Shown: positions 1 through 8,491 of the stretch, in pieces | Layout of the letters: the number at the start of each line of letters is the position of its first letter | How positions within the stretch are numbered: position 1 is the stretch's first letter | Assembly: GCA_946614435.1 (NCBI GenBank) | Contig: CAMOGW010000007.1 | Coordinates: 1-64,000 of the forward strand | Direction: 5' to 3' | DNA length: 64,000 bases | Source of the DNA: an uncultured Prevotella sp. | Lineage (GTDB): Bacteria > Bacteroidota > Bacteroidia > Bacteroidales > Bacteroidaceae | Made by a program: the position numbers and the translations under genes | The notes under the pieces: generated by a model | Database searches by the model: none | What the model was told of the DNA's origin: nothing | Seen by the model: only the letters and a program-made list of their open reading frames with translations

Positions 1-722
1 CATTTGAATATCGTAAAGCTACAAAGCTGAAGAGATGGGGCCACATGGCCAAGACGTTCACAAAGATTGGCAAGCAGATAGCCATTGCCGTGAAGGCTGG
101 CGGCCCGGAGCCGGAGAATAATCCTGCACTGCGCGCCTGCATTGCCAATGCTAAGCGCGAGAACATGCCGAAGGATAACATCGAGCGTGCCATCAAGAAC
201 GCTATGGGTAAGGACCAGAGCGACTATAAGGAAGTGACCTATGAGGGATATGGACCTCACGGAGTGGCCATCTTCGTTGAGACGTTGACCGACAACACTA
301 CACGTACGGTGGGTGATGTCCGCTCAGTGTTCAACAAGTTCAGCGGCAACCTCGGCACACAGGGCTCTCTGTCGTTCCTGTTCGACCACAAGGCTGTGTT
401 CACCTTCAAGAAGAAGGACGGACTGGATATGGACGAGATGATTCTGGACCTGATTGACTACGGCGTGGAAGACGAATACGACGAGGACGAGGAGGAGAAC
501 AGCATCACGATCTATGGCGATCCGTCATCGTTCAGCGCAATCCAGAAGCACTTGGAGGAGAATGGCTTCGAAGTGACTGGTGCAGAGTTCACCCGTATTC
601 CTAACGATCTGAAGGACGTGACCCCAGAGCAGCGCGAGGCTATCGATAAGATGGTGGAACGTCTGGAGGACTTCGACGATGTGCAGACTGTTTATACAAA
701 CATGAAGCCCGAGGAGGAATAG
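1..722 (+). CDS. yebC: YebC/PmpR family protein, 5' end outside window
   Basis: YebC/TACO1-type protein. The family was long annotated as a DNA-binding transcription regulator, and more recent work links it to relief of ribosome stalling. The frame is open from base 3 and reads FEYRKATKLKRWGHMAKTFTK before the first visible Met at 45, which matches the usual N-terminus of the family, so the true start lies left of the window and Met 45 is internal. The acidic stretch in the second half (EDEYDEDEEEN) and a C-terminal helix with many Glu/Asp are normal for the family. A hairpin terminator follows at 753. Identity is certain; which biochemical role applies here cannot be read from sequence. Confidence 0.95.
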   Translation, partial: FEYRKATKLKRWGHMAKTFTKIGKQIAIAVKAGGPEPENNPALRACIANAKRENMPKDNIERAIKNAMGKDQSDYKEVTYEGYGPHGVAIFVETLTDNTTRTVGDVRSVFNKFSGNLGTQGSLSFLFDHKAVFTFKKKDGLDMDEMILDLIDYGVEDEYDEDEEENSITIYGDPSSFSAIQKHLEENGFEVTGAEFTRIPNDLKDVTPEQREAIDKMVERLEDFDDVQTVYTNMKPEEE

Positions 723-752
723 AAAATACTTTTTAATAGATTTATCGTTTAG

Positions 753-789
753 GCTCCTGGTAAGAATATCGCTTATCAGGAGCAATTTT
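753..789 (+). terminator. Rho-independent terminator after yebC
   Basis: A 12-bp stem (GCTCCTGGTAAG with CTTATCAGGAGC, one G-U wobble) and a short A/T-rich loop, followed by AATTTTC. It lies 31 bases after the yebC stop and just before the TSCPD gene, so the two genes are probably transcribed separately. Confidence 0.6.
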
Positions 790-804
790 CTAAAAAATGC
801 AGAT

Positions 805-1077
805 ATGGCAACAAAACACATACAATACGAGACAACGGGGACGTGCTCTAAACTGATAGACGTGACGGCTGATGAGAATGATGTGATTCAGCAAGTGTTC
901 TTCTTAGGCGGCTGTAATGGTAATCTACAGGGAATCAGTCAGTTGGTGCGCGGACAAAAGATTGACGATGTGATTAAGAAGATTGATGGCGTTCGCTGTG
1001 GCTCGAAAAACACATCATGTCCTGATCAGCTTTGTCGAGCTTTAGAACGTCTTAAGAATGCACCGTTAGAAAATTGA
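805..1077 (+). CDS. TSCPD domain protein (TIGR03905 type)
   Basis: A 90-residue protein that is essentially one TSCPD domain. The diagnostic NTSCPDQL motif is near the C-terminus and further cysteines (GTCSK, GGCNGN, VRCGSK) are spaced as in the family. The domain also occurs in some ribonucleotide reductases and may bind metal or nucleic acid; the function of the stand-alone form is unknown. It stands alone between the yebC terminator and the ald promoter. A perfect 12-bp tandem duplication begins at its stop codon (1074-1097). Confidence 0.85.
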   Translation: MATKHIQYETTGTCSKLIDVTADENDVIQQVFFLGGCNGNLQGISQLVRGQKIDDVIKKIDGVRCGSKNTSCPDQLCRALERLKNAPLEN

Positions 1078-1097
1078 TTTTTTCATTGATTTTTTCA
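1074..1097 (+). repeat. Two perfect tandem copies of a 12-mer at the TSCPD stop codon
   Basis: TTGATTTTTTCA occurs twice head to tail (1074-1085 and 1086-1097). The first copy contains the TGA stop of the preceding gene. Confidence 0.85.
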
Positions 1098-1130
1098 TGA
1101 GCAGATTCTCATAAAAACGCTCTGAATCCA

Positions 1131-1160
1131 TTGCGGTTTCGAAATCTTTTCGTATATTTG
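1131..1160 (+). promoter_or_regulatory. Bacteroidetes-type promoter of ald
   Basis: TTG at 1131-1133, a 19-nt spacer, then TATATTTG at 1153-1160. This fits the Bacteroidetes primary sigma consensus (-33 TTTG, -7 TAnnTTTG). The leader to the ald ATG would be about 45 nt. Confidence 0.7.
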
Positions 1161-1210
1161 CGACATGAATCCCTAACTTATATGTCTTAACTAAATAATC
1201 CTTTAGTGCT

Positions 1211-2317
1211 ATGAAAGTAGGAATCCCCAAGGAAATCAAGAACAATGAGAATCGAGTAGGTATGACCCCTTCAGGGGTGGCCGAGTTGGTAAGACGCGGA
1301 CATGAAGTCTTCGTGCAGCATACTGCTGGGGAGGGCAGTGGATTCGGTGACGGGGACTATGTGAAGGTGGGTGCAAGGATATTGCCCACCATAGAAGATG
1401 TCTATGCCAATGCTGACATGATTGTGAAGGTGAAGGAACCGATTGAGCCTGAATATCCATTGGTCAGAAAAGGTCAAGTGGTCTTTACCTATTTCCACTT
1501 TGCATGTGAGGAGGAACTCACTCATGCCATGATGAAGAGCGGAGCTGTGTGCATAGCCTACGAGACGGTGGAGCATGATGACCACTCGCTGCCATTGTTG
1601 ATTCCGATGAGCGAGGTGGCTGGTAGGATGGCTACGCAGAATGCGGCTTACTATTTGCAGAAGACAAAGGGCGGAAAAGGTAAGCTGATGGCTGGAGTTC
1701 CTGGAGTGAAGCCTGCCAACGTACTGGTATTAGGAGGCGGAACGGTAGGAGAGGCTGCAGCAAGGATTGCAGCAGGCATGGGAGCCAATGTCACGATTAC
1801 GGATGTGTCGCTGCCAAGATTGAAGCAACTGGCTGCTGAAATGCCTGCTAATGTTCATACGCTCTACTCTTCGGAGCATAACATTCGTCAGGAGCTGCCC
1901 TCGGTAGATGTGGTCATTGGGTCTGTTCTCATTCCTGGCGATGCTGCACCGAAACTGATTACCAAGGACATGCTGAAAATGATGGAGCCGGGTACGGTGC
2001 TTGTGGATGTGGCTATCGATCAAGGCGGTTGCTTCGAGACGTCACATCCGACAACCCATAGTGATCCTGTCTATACGGTCGATGGTATCGTTCATTATGC
2101 TGTGGCAAACATTCCAGGAGCTGTGCCTAACACATCGACCATTGCACTGACGAATGCTACGCTACGCTATGCTTTGGCTCTGGCAGACAAAGGATGGCAA
2201 CAGGCATGCCGTGATGACTGTTCATTGGCGCGAGGCGTGAACATGGTGGATGGCAAATGCACTTACGAGGCAGTAGCAAGAGTATGGAACTTGCCGTATT
2301 CACCGCTTGAATTGTGA
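1211..2317 (+). CDS. ald: Alanine dehydrogenase
   Basis: NAD-dependent oxidative deamination of L-alanine to pyruvate and ammonia, and the reverse reaction. The 368-residue length is typical. The residues known from characterised family members are in register: Arg15, Lys75 and His96 around the substrate, the dinucleotide motif GGGTVG at 175-180, and Asp270. The start ATG is the only good one and follows a promoter at 1131-1160. The gene is monocistronic: a convergent lipoprotein gene begins its 3' end 29 bases downstream. A PntA-like transhydrogenase subunit is the nearest alternative family, but the length and full active site favour Ald. Confidence 0.97.
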   Translation: MKVGIPKEIKNNENRVGMTPSGVAELVRRGHEVFVQHTAGEGSGFGDGDYVKVGARILPTIEDVYANADMIVKVKEPIEPEYPLVRKGQVVFTYFHFACEEELTHAMMKSGAVCIAYETVEHDDHSLPLLIPMSEVAGRMATQNAAYYLQKTKGGKGKLMAGVPGVKPANVLVLGGGTVGEAAARIAAGMGANVTITDVSLPRLKQLAAEMPANVHTLYSSEHNIRQELPSVDVVIGSVLIPGDAAPKLITKDMLKMMEPGTVLVDVAIDQGGCFETSHPTTHSDPVYTVDGIVHYAVANIPGAVPNTSTIALTNATLRYALALADKGWQQACRDDCSLARGVNMVDGKCTYEAVARVWNLPYSPLEL

Positions 2318-2345
2318 GTTCAAACGGCACAAGAAAAGGAATGGG

Positions 2346-2744
2346 CTAATTGTTGTAGTCTTCTTTGACAAAGTTGGTCTCGTAGCGCAGATGGCCCGGC
2401 TGTTTGTCTGAAAAATAGGTGTATTTGAAACTATAGCCAGCTTCTTTGTATTCACGGAAGCTGGTTTCGTTTCGAAGCGCTTCGAGAAGAAGTTTGCGCA
2501 TGGCATCAGATTTCAGCTCAATGCTGTCGTTATCCATAGCGCCAAGAAAGCGATAATAGAAATGCAGCGTGTGGCTGTCGGCCTCGAAAACACAACTGTC
2601 CATGGTAATGGTCTCGGTGATTACTTGTGGACAGTTTTTCTCTGTGTACTCACGCCACGTGCGTTCCACACGCTTTTCGAATGATTCCTGACATCCTGTC
2701 AGAACAGACAGTAAAATGGCTGTTGAAAGAAAGACTTTTTTCAT
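2346..2744 (-). CDS. Small predicted lipoprotein, function unknown
   Basis: I do not recognise this 132-residue protein. The ATG at 2744 is chosen because it directly precedes a lipoprotein signal: MKK, a hydrophobic stretch, then a lipobox LTGC (Cys18). An earlier start at 2768 would overlap the predicted -7 box (2766-2773) and put eight extra residues before the signal. The mature part is charged and probably a small globular domain. It is transcribed alone, convergent with ald and divergent from lepA. Localisation to the periplasmic face of the inner or outer membrane is inferred from the lipobox only. Confidence 0.7.
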   Translation of the reverse strand: MKKVFLSTAILLSVLTGCQESFEKRVERTWREYTEKNCPQVITETITMDSCVFEADSHTLHFYYRFLGAMDNDSIELKSDAMRKLLLEALRNETSFREYKEAGYSFKYTYFSDKQPGHLRYETNFVKEDYNN

Positions 2745-2765
2745 TGATAGACGATATTTTGCTTG

Positions 2766-2773
2766 CAAAGATA
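2766..2773 (-). promoter_or_regulatory. Candidate -7 element for the lipoprotein gene
   Basis: Reads TATCTTTG on the minus strand (TAnnTTTG). No clear -33 TTTG is visible at the expected distance. The leader would be about 15-20 nt. Confidence 0.5.
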
Positions 2774-2814
2774 CAAAAAAAAGCTAAATCCTCGTATTTC
2801 TGACTATTTTTTTG

Positions 2815-2822
2815 TATTTTTG
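2815..2822 (+). promoter_or_regulatory. Candidate -7 element for lepA
   Basis: TATTTTTG, the TAnnTTTG consensus, 22 bases before the lepA ATG at 2845. Transcription would start near 2829, which excludes the more upstream in-frame start at 2812. The -33 box is weak. Confidence 0.55.
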
Positions 2823-2844
2823 CCAGCTAAAGAGATTAATGTTA

Positions 2845-4626
2845 ATGGAACATATAAGAAATTTCTGTATTATTGCCCATATCGATCATGGCAAGTCAAC
2901 ACTTGCAGACCGATTACTTGAATATACGAAAACGATTCAAGTGACTGAAGGTCAGATGCTTGACGATATGGATCTCGAGCGTGAACGTGGAATAACTATC
3001 AAGAGCCATGCCATACAAATGGAGTATGAAAAGGGTGGTGAGAAGTATATTCTGAACTTGATAGACACTCCGGGACATGTTGACTTCTCTTACGAGGTGA
3101 GCCGTTCTATCGCTGCCTGTGAGGGAGCGCTGCTCGTGGTGGATGCGACTCAGGGAGTGCAGGCACAGACTATCTCGAATCTTTATATGGCCATTGACAA
3201 TAATCTCGAAATTATACCAGTCATCAATAAAATAGACATGCCCAGTGCTATGCCTGATGAAGTGGAAGACGAGATTATTGATTTGCTTGGCTGTGACCGT
3301 GAGGAAATCATTAGGGCTTCAGGTAAGACTGGCGAGGGCGTGGAAGCTATACTTGACGCAGTCGTTGAGCGCATACCACATCCAGTAGGTGACGAGAATG
3401 CTCCCTTGCAGGCACTCATCTTCGATTCTGTGTTTAATTCATTCCGTGGGATCATTGCTTATTTCAAAGTGCTGAATGGAAAAATAGGCAAAGGGGACAA
3501 GGTGAAGTTCTTTAATACGGGGATGGAATATGAAGCCGATGAAGTGGGTGTCCTGAAAATGGATATGATTCCTCGTAAAGAACTTGGTACTGGCGAAGTA
3601 GGCTATATTATCAGTGGCATCAAAAATGCAAAAGAGGTGAAAGTGGGTGATACGATTACTCATGTAGCAACTCCTTGTGAAGCTGCCATTGAAGGATTCC
3701 AGGAAGTGAAGCCAATGGTGTTTGCAGGTGTATATCCTATTGATCCTACAGATTATGAGAACCTTAGGGCATCACTTGAAAAGCTGCAGCTGAATGATGC
3801 TTCTCTTACTTTTATGCCAGAAACGTCAATCGCTTTGGGATTCGGATTCCGTTGCGGATTCCTTGGACTTCTGCACATGGAAATTGTGCAAGAGCGTTTG
3901 GATCGTGAGTTCGACATGGATGTCATTACGACTGTTCCCAATGTCACATATATGTGTTATACAAAGCAGGGAGAGGTGAAGGAAGTGCATAATCCTTCGG
4001 GAATGCCTGAGCCTGTGATGATTGATCGTATTGAGGAACCTTACATACGGGCTTCAATCATTACAGCAGCTGACTACATCGGTCCTATTATGACACTTTG
4101 TCTGGACAAACGCGGTGAGCTTATCGATCAGCAATATGTATCAGGTAATCGTGTTGAGTTGCATTTTATGCTACCTTTGGGAGAAATCGTGATTGATTTC
4201 TATGATAAGCTGAAGAGCATCTCTAAAGGCTATGCTTCATTTGATTATCACATTGATTCATTCCGTCCATCAAAGCTTGTCAAACTGGATATCTTGCTCA
4301 ATGGAGAACCTGTTGATGCGCTTTCTACGCTCACGCATCAGGATAATGCGGTGACGTTTGGGCGCAGGATGTGTGAAAAGCTAAAGGAACTTATTCCAAG
4401 ACAGCAGTTCGATATTGCTATTCAGGCTGCCATTGGCGCAAAAATTATTGCACGCGAAACTGTGAAGCAAGTAAGAAAGGATGTGTTGGCCAAATGTTAT
4501 GGTGGTGACGTTAGCCGTAAGCGTAAACTGTTGGAGAAACAGAAGCGTGGAAAGAAGCGCATGAAGCAGATTGGAAATGTAGAGGTACCGCAGAAAGCCT
4601 TCCTTGCAGTATTGAAACTTGATTAA
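2845..4626 (+). CDS. lepA: Elongation factor 4 (LepA), back-translocating GTPase
   Basis: Ribosome-binding GTPase of the EF-G family. The N-terminus carries G1 [10 protein letters not shown]3 DTPGHVDF and G4 NKID; then come EF-G-like domains and the LepA-specific C-terminal domain, with the hallmark basic region [20 protein letters not shown]. The ATG at 2845 gives 593 residues, the usual length, and begins [18 protein letters not shown] as in the family. An ATG six bases earlier is also possible. A promoter element ends at 2822, so the leader is short. A Crp/Fnr regulator follows after 81 bases with no clear terminator, so read-through is possible. Confidence 0.97.
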   Translation: MEHIRNFCIIAHIDHGKSTLADRLLEYTKTIQVTEGQMLDDMDLERERGITIKSHAIQMEYEKGGEKYILNLIDTPGHVDFSYEVSRSIAACEGALLVVDATQGVQAQTISNLYMAIDNNLEIIPVINKIDMPSAMPDEVEDEIIDLLGCDREEIIRASGKTGEGVEAILDAVVERIPHPVGDENAPLQALIFDSVFNSFRGIIAYFKVLNGKIGKGDKVKFFNTGMEYEADEVGVLKMDMIPRKELGTGEVGYIISGIKNAKEVKVGDTITHVATPCEAAIEGFQEVKPMVFAGVYPIDPTDYENLRASLEKLQLNDASLTFMPETSIALGFGFRCGFLGLLHMEIVQERLDREFDMDVITTVPNVTYMCYTKQGEVKEVHNPSGMPEPVMIDRIEEPYIRASIITAADYIGPIMTLCLDKRGELIDQQYVSGNRVELHFMLPLGEIVIDFYDKLKSISKGYASFDYHIDSFRPSKLVKLDILLNGEPVDALSTLTHQDNAVTFGRRMCEKLKELIPRQQFDIAIQAAIGAKIIARETVKQVRKDVLAKCYGGDVSRKRKLLEKQKRGKKRMKQIGNVEVPQKAFLAVLKLD

Positions 4627-4707
4627 TTCATAGGCGCTGATAGAATGAACATTTAAATTAAATCTATACTTTATAACCTAACCTTCTTTAAAACAAAACA
4701 AACTGAT

Positions 4708-5310
4708 ATGCCAAACCTAAGTTTAACAAAGCGTGACGTGGCTCGAGAGCTGGCCCGTAGATATAGTACGATGACTCATGATGAATTGGACATGCTAGAG
4801 GGCGTGTTGGTTCCCATGAAGTTTGCGAAAGGTGAAATTGTTCTGGCCGAAGGTGATGTATGTGAGAACATCTATTGGATTGTGAAAGGACTCGTGCGTC
4901 AGTATTATTATAAGAACAATAAGGAACTGACTGAGTATATGGCTGCTGAGAATACTATTATGATGAGCATTGAAAGCCTCTTTAAGGAGAAGCCTACTAT
5001 GCAAATTATTCAAGCATTGGAGCCAACACTTATTTATGCTTTACCAAAGGCTGAATTAGAAGCTGTCGCAATGCGAAGTGTGAATATTCAGATTCTTTAT
5101 CGTAAAATATTGGAGGAGTCCTTGATTATCAGTCAACAGCGTGCTGATATGTTGCGTTTTGAGAGTGCTCAGGATCGTTATCAGAAGTTAGTGAAGAGCG
5201 CACCTCAATTAGTACTTCGTGCACCGTTGGTCTATATAGCAAGCTATTTGCAGATGACACCCGAGACACTTAGTCGTGTACGAACAGCTGCATTAATGGA
5301 AGGAAAGTAA
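4708..5310 (+). CDS. Crp/Fnr family transcription regulator
   Basis: 200 residues. An N-terminal cyclic-nucleotide-binding-like beta barrel (about 20-120) is visible in the pattern KFAKGEIVLAEGDVCENIYWIVKGLVRQYY. It is followed by a long dimerisation helix and a C-terminal winged helix near LVYIASYLQMTPETLSRVR, the recognition helix being TPETLSRVR. No Fnr-type cysteine cluster is present, so an iron-sulfur sensor is unlikely. The ligand is unknown; many Bacteroidetes paralogues lack the residues that bind cAMP. It lies downstream of lepA and ends before a bidirectional terminator at 5413. No target operator is evident. Confidence 0.88.
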   Translation: MPNLSLTKRDVARELARRYSTMTHDELDMLEGVLVPMKFAKGEIVLAEGDVCENIYWIVKGLVRQYYYKNNKELTEYMAAENTIMMSIESLFKEKPTMQIIQALEPTLIYALPKAELEAVAMRSVNIQILYRKILEESLIISQQRADMLRFESAQDRYQKLVKSAPQLVLRAPLVYIASYLQMTPETLSRVRTAALMEGK

Positions 5311-5412
5311 AATTTTGCGTATCCAATTAAATTAGCATAATAGTATTCTTTGCCCAAACTACCGTATAGAAGTTGTGGAACCTTAAAATCTCGTTTGACA
5401 TATCAGAAAAGA

Positions 5413-5454
5413 AAAGTAGCGTAATCGAAATCTCGATATACGCTACTTTATTTT
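5413..5454. terminator. Bidirectional terminator between the Crp gene and ribH
   Basis: AAAGTAGCGTA and TACGCTACTTT pair around a centre that is itself partly paired (ATCGAAAT/CTCGAT). A T-rich tract follows on the plus strand (TATTTTATT) and on the minus strand (TCTTTTC). It fits the convergent gene ends. Confidence 0.7.
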
Positions 5455-5517
5455 ATTAGATGATATTCTCAACTGTTTTGTATATTCCTTTCAAAGAAAT
5501 CTCTCAAAGGACATTTT

Positions 5518-5603
5518 TCGAAGAAATACATCAGAAAGGGTTACTGAATTTTACCATCTTTCGAAGAAATAATTCGGAGAGAGTATCAGAACTTTGCCAT
5601 CTT
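5518..5603 (-). repeat. 43-bp tandem duplication covering the 3' end of ribH
   Basis: Two adjacent 43-bp units (5561-5603 and 5518-5560) match at 33 of 43 positions. On the minus strand both begin AAGATGG and end ATTTCTTCGA. The first unit contains the last ribH codons (K-M-A-K-F-stop); the second would encode K-M-V-K-F-S and lies after the stop. A shorter, more decayed third copy may follow below 5518. Confidence 0.8.
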
Positions 5604-6056
5604 AATCGCTACTACAGCACATTCGTCACCTTTATTTCCGAGACGACCGCCTGCACGATCTTTTGCTTGTTGCAAGTCGTTGGTTGTAAGGAGACCGTAG
5701 ATTACAGGAATGTTGTTTGTAGCATTCAGTCGGGCAATTCCTTCAGTCACTCCCTGACAAATATAATCAAAGTGTGGCGTTTCACCTCTAATGACACTTC
5801 CTAATATGATAACAGCATCGTAGCCATCGTTGAGTGTCATCTGACGTGCCCCATAAATAAGTTCGAATGAACCGGGAACGGTCTTGATGTGAATGTTTTC
5901 AGGAAGCGCACCGTGCTTTTCAAGTGTGTTTACACAACCTTCAAGCAGAGCTCCTGTTATTTCTGGATTCCATTCGGCAACTACAATACCAAATATCATG
6001 TTTGATGCATCTGGTACTTTGTTAAAATCGTAGTCGGAAAGGTTCTTGGTTGCCAT
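5586..6056 (-). CDS. ribH: 6,7-dimethyl-8-ribityllumazine synthase
   Basis: Penultimate enzyme of riboflavin synthesis; condenses the ribityl-aminouracil with dihydroxybutanone phosphate. At 156 residues it has the family length. Visible signatures are [14 protein letters not shown] near the N-terminus, [14 protein letters not shown], and the catalytic histidine in [20 protein letters not shown]. The start is 11 bases downstream of the TPR gene stop, so the two are cotranscribed. No FMN riboswitch-like leader is visible. The C-terminal codons and the stop lie inside a 43-bp tandem duplication, so the last residues may be evolutionarily labile. Confidence 0.96.
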   Translation of the reverse strand: MATKNLSDYDFNKVPDASNMIFGIVVAEWNPEITGALLEGCVNTLEKHGALPENIHIKTVPGSFELIYGARQMTLNDGYDAVIILGSVIRGETPHFDYICQGVTEGIARLNATNNIPVIYGLLTTNDLQQAKDRAGGRLGNKGDECAVVAIKMAKF

Positions 6057-6067
6057 GTCCTTGAGGA

Positions 6068-6748
6068 TTATTCAGAAACGCGCTCGATGTATTCGTCTAT
6101 GGTCTGATATTGTGTCTGCATAGATTCGAAGTACTTCTCCTTCACCTGCTTGTAGAGCTTCAAGGCTTCAGCCTTTTTGCCCTGGCTTTCCAGAATCTGT
6201 CCGGCTTGAATGAGGAATGTAGGTGAAATAGAGTTGTTGTCTGCCTTTTCAGCAGCACTAACCAGTGTGCTCACAGCTTTATCAAGCTGGTTTAGATGTG
6301 CATAAGCATTGCCGAGTGCACCCATAGCAGCAGGAGAAATCATCTGATCGTCCTTGCCGTCAAACTTCTCCAGATACTGTGCAGCTTCTTCCCACTTATC
6401 CATGTTAGCATAGCAGAGACCTGCATAAAGGGTTGCCAGATTACCGGCTTTAGTAGAGCTGTAGTCGTTTGCGATTTTCAGGAAGCCTGCAGTACCGAGA
6501 CTGTCACCGTTGAGAGCCTGCTCAAAGTTACCATTCTGAAAATAATCCTGAGCTTTTGCCATTGCTGTGCTTGCCTCAACCTGCTTGTCTGACTGGTAAC
6601 CGCTATACCAAATGCAACCGCATACGGCAACAATTAAAACTACTACGCAACAGATAATAGCGTTTTTGTACTTGAGAAGAAATGCTTCATTCTGACTCTG
6701 AGACTCTTCCAATGTAGGAGTAGCCTGATTTTTCTTTGTTTCTGCCAT
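6068..6748 (-). CDS. Membrane-anchored tetratricopeptide repeat protein (YfgM-like)
   Basis: 226 residues. A short hydrophilic N-terminus, one transmembrane helix at about 29-50, then TPR units through the C-terminus ([20 protein letters not shown] and [20 protein letters not shown] are clear). The architecture resembles YfgM, an inner-membrane protein tied to periplasmic chaperone traffic, but the assignment by architecture is only suggestive. It is first in a two-gene unit with ribH, with a -7 element at 6838 and a leader of about 80 nt. No functional link to riboflavin synthesis is apparent. Confidence 0.8.
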   Translation of the reverse strand: MAETKKNQATPTLEESQSQNEAFLLKYKNAIICCVVVLIVAVCGCIWYSGYQSDKQVEASTAMAKAQDYFQNGNFEQALNGDSLGTAGFLKIANDYSSTKAGNLATLYAGLCYANMDKWEEAAQYLEKFDGKDDQMISPAAMGALGNAYAHLNQLDKAVSTLVSAAEKADNNSISPTFLIQAGQILESQGKKAEALKLYKQVKEKYFESMQTQYQTIDEYIERVSE

Positions 6749-6837
6749 TATTATTTTTTGTTTTTATTATTTCTCTTTATGTAATCCAAACAGAATAAAA
6801 TATTTAATAAATAAATACTTTGTCTGATTTTGCGGCG

Positions 6838-6845
6838 CAAATTTA
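6838..6845 (-). promoter_or_regulatory. Candidate -7 element for the TPR-ribH unit
   Basis: Reads TAAATTTG on the minus strand. The -33 region is poor. It sits in the divergent region shared with recF. Confidence 0.5.
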
Positions 6846-6909
6846 CTGAATTTATCGCATATATTGAAATTTATTCCAAACTTTTTTCGTTTTTCCCCCT
6901 TAAATGCTG

Positions 6910-6917
6910 TAATTTTG
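6910..6917 (+). promoter_or_regulatory. Candidate -7 element for recF
   Basis: TAATTTTG, ending 17 bases before the recF ATG; the leader would be only about 10 nt. The -33 region is T-rich but lacks an exact TTTG. Confidence 0.55.
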
Positions 6918-6934
6918 CAAGAAAAATGTAGTGA

Positions 6935-8038
6935 ATGATTCTTAAGAAGCTTTCTTTGTTGAATTACAAGAATATTCGAGAGGCAACGCTTGAGTTGTCT
7001 CCAAAATTCAATTGTTTCATCGGACCGAATGGAGTAGGGAAGACCAATGTGCTTGATTCGGTTTATTTCCTGTCTTTTTGTCATTCCGCCTATACCACCC
7101 AAGATTCAATGGTGATACGCCATGAAGAACCCTTTTTTGTGCTTGAAGGTGAATATGCAGGCGGCTTAAGGCAGGATGATACATGGAACATCTATTGTGG
7201 GATGAAGCGTGGGACAAAGAAGCATTTCAAGTGTAACAAGAAAGAATATAAGCGTTTGTCTGAGCACATAGGGCTGATTCCCATTGTGATGGTGGCGCCT
7301 GGCGATACCTTATTGATCGAAGGCGGAAGTGAAGAGCGCAGGCGGTTGATGGATATGGTAATCTCTCAGCTTGACATTTCTTATATAGAGTCCTTGAATC
7401 GTTATAATAAGGCATTACTCCAGCGCAATACATTGCTAAAAGTAGAGGATTCGGAACCAGATTGGGATGTACTTTCTATTTTAGAGGAGCAGATGGCTGT
7501 TGAAGGAGAGTATATCTATCAGAAACGCGATGCTTTCGTAAAAGAGCTAACGCCTTTGTTCCAACAGTATTACGAAACGATTTCAGGAGGACATGAGCAA
7601 GTGTCATTAACTTATGTCTCTCATTGTCAGCGAGGTCCACTGCTTGATGTTATTCGTCGAGATCGAATGAAAGACCGTGCAGTGGGTTATTCTCTACATG
7701 GCGTTCACCGAGATGATCTTTCTATTCTTTTAGATGGACATCCCATGCGTCGTGAAGGTTCTCAAGGACAACTGAAGACTTTCGTCATTTCATTGAAATT
7801 AGCGCAGTTCGGCTTCCTTAAGCAGACCAATACACGAACGATGCCTATTCTGCTGCTCGATGATATTTTTGACAAACTCGATGCCACTCGTGTTGAACAG
7901 ATTGTGCAGCTTGTCTCTGGCGAAGGTTTCGGTCAAATATTCATCACTGATACAAATCGGGATCACCTTGATCAAATCTTAGAGAAAGGCCATTTTGACT
8001 ATCGACTTTTCCATGTTAGCGATGGCGAGATTTCTTAA
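6935..8038 (+). CDS. recF: DNA replication and repair protein RecF
   Basis: SMC-like ATPase that works with RecO and RecR to load RecA at gaps. Walker A is GPNGVGKT at 30-37 within the characteristic N-terminus LSLLNYKNIREATLELSP. The signature is in REGSQGQLKTFVISLKLA, and Walker B with the D-loop is ILLLDDIFDKLD near the C-terminus. The 367-residue length is normal. It is followed after 60 bases by a DUF721/DciA-like gene, a pairing common in Bacteroidetes. recR lies elsewhere in this window (23961). Confidence 0.97.
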   Translation: MILKKLSLLNYKNIREATLELSPKFNCFIGPNGVGKTNVLDSVYFLSFCHSAYTTQDSMVIRHEEPFFVLEGEYAGGLRQDDTWNIYCGMKRGTKKHFKCNKKEYKRLSEHIGLIPIVMVAPGDTLLIEGGSEERRRLMDMVISQLDISYIESLNRYNKALLQRNTLLKVEDSEPDWDVLSILEEQMAVEGEYIYQKRDAFVKELTPLFQQYYETISGGHEQVSLTYVSHCQRGPLLDVIRRDRMKDRAVGYSLHGVHRDDLSILLDGHPMRREGSQGQLKTFVISLKLAQFGFLKQTNTRTMPILLLDDIFDKLDATRVEQIVQLVSGEGFGQIFITDTNRDHLDQILEKGHFDYRLFHVSDGEIS

Positions 8039-8098
8039 TAATATTTATGCCTAACACGGTTTTATCGCATCAGTAATAAATCTAAATGAGTATATAAT

Positions 8099-8389
8099 AT
8101 GTTCCGACGTGATGTACAATCTATCAAAGACCTGGTGATGCGTAATTTGCGCGTTCAAGGCTTGGAGACCCCTTTGCTGCAGAAGCGTCTCATTGAGGCA
8201 TGGCCAATTATTGCAGGCGAATTGATCGCCAGATATACAGACAGCATCAATGTCTATAATCAGACACTTTATGTGCACATGACAATGCCGGCATTGCGTG
8301 CTGAACTTAGTATGCGACGACAAGAATATGTGAAGAAGCTGAATGATTATGTCGAGGCCCAGATTATTACTGATATATGTTTTAGGTAG
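8099..8389 (+). CDS. DUF721 domain protein, DciA-like
   Basis: A 96-residue protein with the compact DUF721 fold: LVMRNLRVQGLETPLLQKRLIEAWPIIAG, then a beta-strand core ending in LRAELSMRRQEYVKKLND. DciA, the ancestral loader of the replicative helicase DnaB, belongs to this family. Bacteroidetes lack the phage-derived DnaC/DnaI loaders as a rule, so a helicase-loading role is plausible. That is inference from family and the recF neighbour; the protein is shorter than proteobacterial DciA. It ends before a bidirectional terminator. Confidence 0.78.
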   Translation: MFRRDVQSIKDLVMRNLRVQGLETPLLQKRLIEAWPIIAGELIARYTDSINVYNQTLYVHMTMPALRAELSMRRQEYVKKLNDYVEAQIITDICFR

Positions 8390-8430
8390 TTTCTCCTAAA
8401 ATCATATAAGGTTTCTGAATTTGATAGAAC

Positions 8431-8475
8431 AAAAAAGAATAGCGGATTTGCAAATTGCAGATCCGCTATTTCTAT
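8431..8475. terminator. Bidirectional terminator between the DUF721 gene and galK
   Basis: AATAGCGGAT pairs with ATCCGCTATT across a 14-nt loop. An A-run precedes it (U-run on the minus strand) and TTCTATT follows on the plus strand, so it can end both convergent units. Confidence 0.75.
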
Positions 8476-8491
8476 TAATAGATGAAATTGA

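Noticed and set aside
5460..5804. 114-residue plus-strand ORF over the ribH 3' end
   Set aside because: Overlaps ribH and its tandem duplication; no domain, no promoter and no conserved features.
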